Shown here in pieces: positions 59,429 to 64,000 of a DNA stretch of 64,000 nt (positions within the stretch are counted from its first letter, which is position 1; the number at the start of each line of letters is the position of its first letter). Position numbers and translations under genes: made by a program. The DNA is taken from assembly GCF_026712245.1 (NCBI RefSeq), contig NZ_JAPPUY010000003.1:1-64000 (forward strand), in the 5' to 3' direction. Below the pieces are notes generated by a model. That model worked only from the letters and a program-made list of their open reading frames with translations, searched no databases and was not told the origin of the DNA. The stretch is from Roseateles hydrophilus. Lineage in GTDB: Bacteria > Pseudomonadota > Gammaproteobacteria > Burkholderiales > Burkholderiaceae_C.

Positions 59429-59875
59429 TTAGCTGGCTGAGCGGCGACGCATCTCAGCGGGGTAGTCTTCGAAGCCGAGTGAGCGGTACAGCGAGCGCCC
59501 CTCCCGCGTCGCGCCGAGGTTGAATTCGCGAACACCGAGAGCCTCGCACTGGCGCAGAACGGCAGCCACCAGTTCGCGTGCAACGCCCTGTCGACGCCAT
59601 TCCTCCACCGTGAACACGTTGACGATGCGGGCCATCTGTCCTCTTGGATTGGCGCGCGTTGGCCCCCAGTCCAGCAGCACCGCACCGGCGCCGCCGACAA
59701 CCACCTCGCCCTGCACAGCGAAGCACCCGATGTAATGGCCCGAAGCAATGCGCGGCGACACCCAGTCCGCATATGCAGGGCGTCGATCAGCATCGTCGAC
59801 GCGGTAGCAACCGTGGGCCGCAACCTGCGCGGCATCGCCGACCAGGGCAGGCCTGATAGTCCAAGAGACCGCCAT
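59429..59875 (-). CDS. GNAT-family N-acetyltransferase
   Basis: A 148-residue protein from the ATG at 59875 (MAVSWTIRPALVGDAAQVAA). GNAT core: GCFAVQGEVVVGGAGAVLLD, MARIVNVFTVEEWRRQGVAR with the acetyl-CoA-binding Q/RxxGxA loop, ELVAAVLRQCEALGVREFNL and RSLYRSLGFEDYPAEMR. It would transfer an acetyl group from acetyl-CoA to an unknown amine. Its start is two bases after the stop of the PD-(D/E)XK gene, making it the last of four tightly packed genes. The acceptor may be a small molecule, or a component of the operon. Confidence 0.9.
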   Translation of the reverse strand: MAVSWTIRPALVGDAAQVAAHGCYRVDDADRRPAYADWVSPRIASGHYIGCFAVQGEVVVGGAGAVLLDWGPTRANPRGQMARIVNVFTVEEWRRQGVARELVAAVLRQCEALGVREFNLGATREGRSLYRSLGFEDYPAEMRRRSAS

Positions 59876-59877
59876 CA

Positions 59878-60546
59878 CTAGCCGCCTGCGGCGGCCTTCT
59901 TGCCGGCCTTCTTGGCCGCCGAGATCCGCGCTGATTTGTCCTGCGGCTTGTGGTACAGGCTCACGCCCATGGTTCGGACTTTGAAATTCGTCCCCGAGCT
60001 CGCGTACTTGTGGTCCGAGTAGAACGCCAACCGATTGCGGGTGCAGTCCACGCAGGCGTGCCCTTGGGAAACCAGCTTGTCGCGCCATGTGTCGAGCTTG
60101 CCGCGCGCGTCAGGCGTCTCGATCAGGTAGAAGATCAAGCCTCCCTGGTTGTGCGAGAAGTTCCCCGACGCGGGGACGTATCGCGTGGTGAGCTGAAGGA
60201 AGCCCTCATGGAAGTTGCCATCCTTCTTGGCCTCGCCGACCCATGAGAACTGCCCCATCTTCACGGAGAGGTCGACGTGTCCACCCGTCTTGCCGTCCGC
60301 AACGGCGTCGTAGCCCATGATGCTGAGCCCACCAAGGACTTCAGAACTCAAGCGGTCCTCGCTGTCGCTTTGCCGGACCTCAGGGCCAGCCTGCATTCGG
60401 TAGATCAGCTGGTCGATGTCGTCGTATAGCTGTTCCACGAACTCTTCGTAGGAGCCTTCCTCGCTGATCTTGACGCGACGCAGCGTGGCTTGGATGGCTT
60501 TCCTCGACGAGTACCGCTCAAAATCCTTCAGAGAAATCTGGGTCAT
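59878..60546 (-). CDS. PD-(D/E)XK nuclease-like protein of the coupled operon
   Basis: A 222-residue protein. N-terminal helices (LKDFERYSSRKAIQATLRRV, YEEFVEQLYDDIDQLIYRMQ) lead to a restriction-like core: SSEVLGGLSIMGYDAVADGK with an upstream glutamate, GGHVDLSVKMGQFSWVGEAK K giving D and ExK, and FHEGFLQLTTRYVPASGNFS. A strand QGGLIFYLIETPDARGKLDT and a basic Lys/Ala tail follow. Predicted nuclease. Its start overlaps the stop of the 129-residue gene (four bases). Confidence 0.75.
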   Translation of the reverse strand: MTQISLKDFERYSSRKAIQATLRRVKISEEGSYEEFVEQLYDDIDQLIYRMQAGPEVRQSDSEDRLSSEVLGGLSIMGYDAVADGKTGGHVDLSVKMGQFSWVGEAKKDGNFHEGFLQLTTRYVPASGNFSHNQGGLIFYLIETPDARGKLDTWRDKLVSQGHACVDCTRNRLAFYSDHKYASSGTNFKVRTMGVSLYHKPQDKSARISAAKKAGKKAAAGG

Positions 60547-60932
60547 GAGGCGGCCTTCTGCTGAAGACCAGCACCTGGCGTGAAGCAGACCAGGATTTCG
60601 GATTCGTCGATGGGCTCGCCGTACTCAGGGTGGACCACTCCTTCGCCCTTTGAGTAGTGCTCGACCTCTTCTGCCGGCAGCTCAAAGTAGCCGCCGTTGA
60701 ACTCGTACATCAGGCAGGTTCTGAGCACCCGGAGCTTCGGATTCGACAGGTACAGAAGCGCTTGGGCGACCACCGCGTGGTCTGCCACTTCAGCAAACTT
60801 CTGAAGATCGTCAAAGGTGTAGTGATCGAGGTGGGACTCCTTCTCCGACAAGGCTTGCCAGAGATGCAGGCACGCGTCCCTGACGCTGGGCTCGCAAGCC
60901 CAGTCGTCGTGGATGATGCCGGTCACGTTCAC
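60543..60932 (-). CDS. hypothetical middle protein of the coupled operon
   Basis: A 129-residue protein beginning MNVTGIIHDDWACEPSVRDA. It is helical in the first half (HYTFDDLQKFAEVADHAVVA) with a likely beta end (LRVLRTCLMYEFNGGYFELP, then ESEILVCFTPGAG). The pattern suggests a small adaptor; a winged-helix-like reading of residues 30-85 is possible but weak. Start and stop both overlap neighbouring genes by four bases, so it is translated together with them. No family recognised. Confidence 0.65.
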   Translation of the reverse strand: MNVTGIIHDDWACEPSVRDACLHLWQALSEKESHLDHYTFDDLQKFAEVADHAVVAQALLYLSNPKLRVLRTCLMYEFNGGYFELPAEEVEHYSKGEGVVHPEYGEPIDESEILVCFTPGAGLQQKAAS

Positions 60933-62092
60933 TTTTTCCTTCGCGGCAGCCGACGCAAGACTTGGTCGGCGATGAAGTCGTAGTCTGCGCCGTCAAGGCA
61001 GCCCAGGAATTCTGCAGTGGTGACAGCGCGTAGCTTGCCCGAATAGATCGCCCTCACGCTGCCTTTCAGCTCGAGGTACAGGTCACCCTTTGACGGCTTG
61101 GCCGGCCAGGTGATGCCGATGGTGTACGGGTCCACCTTGTCGACATGCTGCTTGCCGCCAACATGGAAGCTGTCTTTGCGGAAATCCTGCGTCTTGGTGC
61201 GGTGGATCTGGCCGTGATTGTTCGACGATGACGCTTTGCTAGTGGCCACAAAGCCCAGCGCCGTTACTCGGCCGCACGCGGCATCCTGGTACATCGGGTT
61301 GATCGCCGGATGAAGATTCATGAGGCCAACACCGACGGCGCCCTGACCGATGAACTTGGTGGTGGCGCGGTTGAACTCGTTCATCACCCGGACAAAAGCG
61401 GGCGAGTTCTTGTCTTCGGTCATGCCCGGCTGGAAATCGACACGCAGCTCGACGAGGTCGTTCGCCGTGTCGACGACCACCGTGTCGAAACACGGCACGA
61501 GGCGGGTCCGTACACCGATGACCTCTTCGTACTCTTCAAAGAGCCTGGCCTGCGCCGCACTCATGCGCGTGATATCGAGCGGCTCACGCATCGTGTAGGC
61601 CCGCGTACTGAAGAACTGAAGGTACAGCTTGCCGCCTTGAAATTCTGCGGCGAGCAGCTTGGGTTCGGCGTTCTTGTACGGCTCGAGGTCTGCCTTGCGC
61701 GTCGGCGCTTCCAGGATGTTGAACGGGCGCCGTCGCACGACGCCTTTCAAATCTTCGACCGCCCGATTGCGCGCCCAGTCCAACACCAAGGCCTTGGCAT
61801 CCTCGTTTTGCTCGCGCAGATCGAAGAAGCTGACATGCTTATTGCCGACGTAGGTGTGCCACCTGGCGACAACGGAAAGGGACTTGTACGCGCTTGCCCA
61901 GATGGCGTCGCTGTAGGAGTCTCCACGGGCCTGCGCGATAGTCTCGCGCCACCCGCGGCTGGTGTGGATGCCCGTGGCCGAAATGATCGGCTTCGCGGTC
62001 GACCACAGCATCCGAGTCTCCAGCAACTCCAAGATGGCAACGACTTGTTCCCGGGTAGCGCCAGCTCCCGGGTTCGACGGCAATGCACTCAT
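60929..62092 (-). CDS. hypothetical first protein of the coupled operon
   Basis: A 387-residue protein with a strong ribosome site (CAGGGAGGAAC). It starts MSALPSNPGAGATREQVVAI and has a helix LELLETRMLWSTAKPIISAT. The middle is beta-rich (KLLAAEFQGGKLYLQFFSTR, FDTVVVDTANDLVELRVDFQ). A segment SSSNNHGQIHRTKTQDFRKD precedes a C-terminal domain ending LPRRKK. No ATPase, helicase or nuclease motif is visible. It is the first gene of a four-gene coupled operon. An IS21 element begins about 28 bases upstream of its start, so its native promoter may be lost or displaced. Confidence 0.65.
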   Translation of the reverse strand: MSALPSNPGAGATREQVVAILELLETRMLWSTAKPIISATGIHTSRGWRETIAQARGDSYSDAIWASAYKSLSVVARWHTYVGNKHVSFFDLREQNEDAKALVLDWARNRAVEDLKGVVRRRPFNILEAPTRKADLEPYKNAEPKLLAAEFQGGKLYLQFFSTRAYTMREPLDITRMSAAQARLFEEYEEVIGVRTRLVPCFDTVVVDTANDLVELRVDFQPGMTEDKNSPAFVRVMNEFNRATTKFIGQGAVGVGLMNLHPAINPMYQDAACGRVTALGFVATSKASSSNNHGQIHRTKTQDFRKDSFHVGGKQHVDKVDPYTIGITWPAKPSKGDLYLELKGSVRAIYSGKLRAVTTAEFLGCLDGADYDFIADQVLRRLPRRKK

Positions 62093-62392
62093 GTTCCTCC
62101 CTGAAGGTTTTTTATTGAGTGTTTGCGCGGATGGTAGCGGACATGCCGAAGTGCGTCATTCCACCGCCGGCTGGCGTGATGTCGCGGGCTCTCTGGCGCT
62201 GAAACGATGTTCTTGCAGGTGCTGCACGCCGCAGGAACTGACGAACAACGACAGGTTCGGCAACTTGATCGACCGAGCAACCACGCGCGCAAATCCGGTA
62301 GCCAGCCATGTTCAACGCCGGGCAATATGGGAGACGAACGGCGAGGCGCCAATGTCCGGGGCCCGCCCGGGCATTGGCCAACCGCATCAACG

Positions 62393-63145
62393 CTACGGTG
62401 TATCCGAATCCAGCTTCGCCCGCAGCTTGCGCATCGACTCGCCCTTCAAGTTCAGCCGATGAGACGTGTGCACGAACCGGTCCAGCGTGGCGTCGGCCAC
62501 GGTCTGGTCCGGGAACAGCCCGTGCCATTTGTCAACCGGGTACTGGCTCGTGATCAACAGCGAACCGCGGTGCTGGCGGCTGTCGATGACGTCCAGCAGC
62601 AGCTGAGCAGCAGTGGTCGACATATCGCCGATGCCGAAATCGTCCAAGATCAGCAAGTTCGGCTTCGTGAGCGCCAGTTTCAGCCTGGGCAGCGTCCCGT
62701 CGTGTTGGGCATCGGCGATCTGGTCGTAGAGCTCGCTGAGCCTGTAGAACTGCACCGTCAGGCCTTGCCTGCAGGCCTGGTTGCCCATCGCGCATCCGAT
62801 CCAGGTCTTGCCAACGCCGGTCGGGCCGACGATGAGTAGGCCCTGGTGCTTGGTGATCCAGGTGCAGGTGGCAAGCGATGCCACCTGCGACTTGTCCAGG
62901 CCGCGGCCAGCACGGTCGTCGAGGTCTTCCAGCGCCGCGCTTTCGCGAAGGTTGGCCTGTCGGATGAGCCTGCTGAGCTTGCGGTTGCGTCGGTCAGACT
63001 CCTCGGACTCCAGCAGCAGCGCCAGCCTGTCGTCGAAACCCAGCTCATGGAGCTTGGGCTGCTGGAGCTGCGTCTCGTAGGCCCTGGCCATTGAGGACAG
63101 CTTGAGCGCGCGCATCTGCGCGGTGTTTTGCGTCGTGACACCCAT
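62393..63145 (-). CDS. istB: IstB, IS21-family helper ATPase
   Basis: A 250-residue AAA+ ATPase. Walker A is GLLIVGPTGVGKTWIGCAMG (about residue 105), Walker B LLILDDFGIGDMSTTAAQLL and sensor-type LLITSQYPVDKWHGLFPDQT. The N-terminal helical domain (MRALKLSSMARAYETQLQQP, FDDRLALLLESEESDRRNRK) is the usual IstB_IS21 N-domain. It assists IstA in target selection and transposition. Two bases separate it from the istA stop. Intact, so the element may be active if istA is complete outside the window. Confidence 0.96.
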   Translation of the reverse strand: MGVTTQNTAQMRALKLSSMARAYETQLQQPKLHELGFDDRLALLLESEESDRRNRKLSRLIRQANLRESAALEDLDDRAGRGLDKSQVASLATCTWITKHQGLLIVGPTGVGKTWIGCAMGNQACRQGLTVQFYRLSELYDQIADAQHDGTLPRLKLALTKPNLLILDDFGIGDMSTTAAQLLLDVIDSRQHRGSLLITSQYPVDKWHGLFPDQTVADATLDRFVHTSHRLNLKGESMRKLRAKLDSDTP

Positions 63146-63147
63146 GC

Positions 63148-64000
63148 TTAGCCCCCGTAGTACTCAGCGCCGCGCAGGTTCTCGTGCGGCGGGCGGGATT
63201 TCGTGCCGTCCTGCGGGGCTTGGCCAGCGCGGCGGTCGGTGGAGTCACTGAAGATGGACTTCAGGGCACGCAGAGTGCGGATGTTCAGGCGCAACGCGTA
63301 GGCGCAGACCTCCTCGAAGCGCTGGTTCCCATAGGCGCGGGCCAGGTCGCGCAGCGCGCGTGCCGTCCGCAGGCCATTGAACTCGTCGGACCGCTGCTCC
63401 AGGTGGTATCGCATCATCTCGCGCGTTTGGGCCCCAACGGTTTCGGCCCAGGCCAGCAGCGCCTTGGGTTCGCCTTCCAGCACGCGGACATGCGAGATCG
63501 GCCGGTGCTCATCGGACGTGATGGTTTGCCCCGTGCTCGCCGCGAGCGCATGAACCGCGACGCGACGGCCGCGGGTGAACAGCTCGATCAGGCTTCGGGT
63601 GGCCCGCACGTCGACACGCTGGTGAGCCAGCTGAAAAGGCACCGAGTAGTAGGAGCCGAGATGCTCAACGTGGTAGTCGGCGCCGACCTTCACCTCGTAG
63701 CGCCATTCGCAGACCTCGTAGGGCGTGGCGGGCAGCGCCATCAGTGCGGCACGCTCACCATCCTCGAAGCGCTGGCGCCGGTTGCCGGCGCGGTTGCGAA
63801 AGGGACGGCCGTTCATCTCCTCGCACAGGCGACGGATCTCGGCATTGAGTTCGGCCAGGCTGAAGAAGACCCGGTCGCGCAGCCTGAACAGAATCCAGCG
63901 CTGGGCGATCTGGACCCCGACCTCCGCCTTGCCTTTGTCGCGCGGGCGGCGCGGCCGCGCCGGTGCCGCCGCGGTGCGGAAGTGCCGGAGCGCGTCGGCA
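63148..64000 (-). CDS. istA: IstA, IS21-family DDE transposase (C-terminal part)
   Basis: The frame is open from the right edge to the stop at 63148, about 284 residues. Visible parts: [20 protein letters not shown], which holds the catalytic glutamate of the DDE triad, [20 protein letters not shown], then [20 protein letters not shown] and the C-terminal Mu-like beta domain, ending [12 protein letters not shown]. The N-terminal HTH and first two catalytic aspartates lie beyond the window. Followed immediately by istB. Confidence 0.95.
   Translation of the reverse strand, partial: ADALRHFRTAAAPARPRRPRDKGKAEVGVQIAQRWILFRLRDRVFFSLAELNAEIRRLCEEMNGRPFRNRAGNRRQRFEDGERAALMALPATPYEVCEWRYEVKVGADYHVEHLGSYYSVPFQLAHQRVDVRATRSLIELFTRGRRVAVHALAASTGQTITSDEHRPISHVRVLEGEPKALLAWAETVGAQTREMMRYHLEQRSDEFNGLRTARALRDLARAYGNQRFEEVCAYALRLNIRTLRALKSIFSDSTDRRAGQAPQDGTKSRPPHENLRGAEYYGG

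Larger units (their letters stand above)
62120..64000 (-). mobile_element. IS21-family element (right part; continues past the window)
   Basis: Contains istB and the 3' part of istA on the minus strand. The end nearest the coupled operon is placed near the TG at 62120-62121 because the composition and sequence (TTTGCGCGGATGGTAGCGGA and on) change there from the operon leader; the exact boundary is an estimate. The left end and the start of istA are outside the window. The region 62120-62392 is the noncoding end of the element. Confidence 0.75.

Noticed and set aside
37502-62092. Functional integron cassette array
   Set aside because: An IntI tail is present, but I found no convincing attC pairs (RYYYAAC...GTTRRRY with stem structure) between the small genes, and gene orientations are mixed.
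1-64000. CRISPR array
   Set aside because: No regularly spaced direct repeats and no cas genes were seen.
1-64000. tRNA or rRNA genes
   Set aside because: TTCGA-like T-loop strings occur (for example near 9532 and 37215) but none has flanking T-arm and acceptor stems.

Overview
The window looks like an accessory-rich stretch of a GC-rich betaproteobacterial genome, most likely a member of the Burkholderiales. This is inferred from gene style only: an imuA-imuB-dnaE2 mutagenesis cassette, four H-NS-family proteins with the short C-terminal (S)GxGxxPxW motif, PEP-CTERM surface proteins, a stand-alone BLUF photoreceptor and IS21/IS3/IS66 debris. No rRNA, tRNA or CRISPR array was seen, and almost no core housekeeping genes are present. 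Intergenic DNA is plentiful and full of decayed mobile elements, so this looks like a hypervariable island rather than core chromosome.

Layout. 0-0.8 kb: left-edge VIT-domain protein (partial) and a MerR regulator. 1.3-5.7 kb: five co-directional plus-strand genes (HTH-like protein, DUF4258-like, GIY-YIG-like, DUF2130, unknown) behind a promoter that would give a leaderless mRNA. 5.7 kb: first copy of a 158-bp IS21-derived MITE. 6.0-9.1 kb: AT-richer viaA-ravA (vWA plus MoxR ATPase) pair. 10-12 kb: two PEP-CTERM proteins. 12.1-23.7 kb: a roughly 9 kb segment carrying a 2084-residue DUF4011-type helicase/nuclease and a convergent PD-(D/E)XK plus HNH nuclease operon, bracketed by direct repeats of an S1/P1 nuclease gene; the left repeat also carries a scrap of dnaE2. 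23.2-28.5 kb: the intact SOS mutasome imuA-imuB-dnaE2 with a perfect LexA box, followed by the S1/P1 nuclease. 29.1-30.8 kb: three envelope proteins. 31.1-36.6 kb: a TPR-CHAT protease, an unrecognised partner and a small HD (p)ppGpp hydrolase, closed by a strong hairpin. 37-40.8 kb: small operon with a terminator abutting a start codon, YedK/SRAP, BLUF, H-NS and a DUF4375-like protein. 41-43 kb: two solo PD-(D/E)XK-like nucleases around an IS3 scrap broken by the second MITE. 43.8-49.1 kb: H-NS, a methyltransferase-HNH fusion, secreted endonuclease I and a NERD-helicase. 49.3-51.3 kb: tandem H-NS-like genes and two truncated recombinases (one an integron-integrase tail). 51.5-56 kb: RHS toxin with a metzincin-type tip and its putative immunity gene. 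56.3-59.4 kb: small regulators, including an HTH/ParS-like pair, and a dead MFS transporter. 59.4-62.1 kb: a tightly coupled four-gene operon (unknown, unknown, PD-(D/E)XK nuclease, GNAT). 62.1 kb to the right edge: an IS21-family element.

Functionally the window combines DNA repair and mutagenesis (ImuA/ImuB/DnaE2, YedK), many nucleases and helicases of the kind found in defence islands, xenogeneic silencers and an interbacterial toxin. The best candidates for undescribed systems are the TPR-CHAT/partner/alarmone-hydrolase operon, the coupled 59.4-62.1 kb operon, the 1.3-5.7 kb cluster, and the helicase plus two-nuclease segment between direct repeats. All functional claims rest on reading translations by eye; no database search was run.
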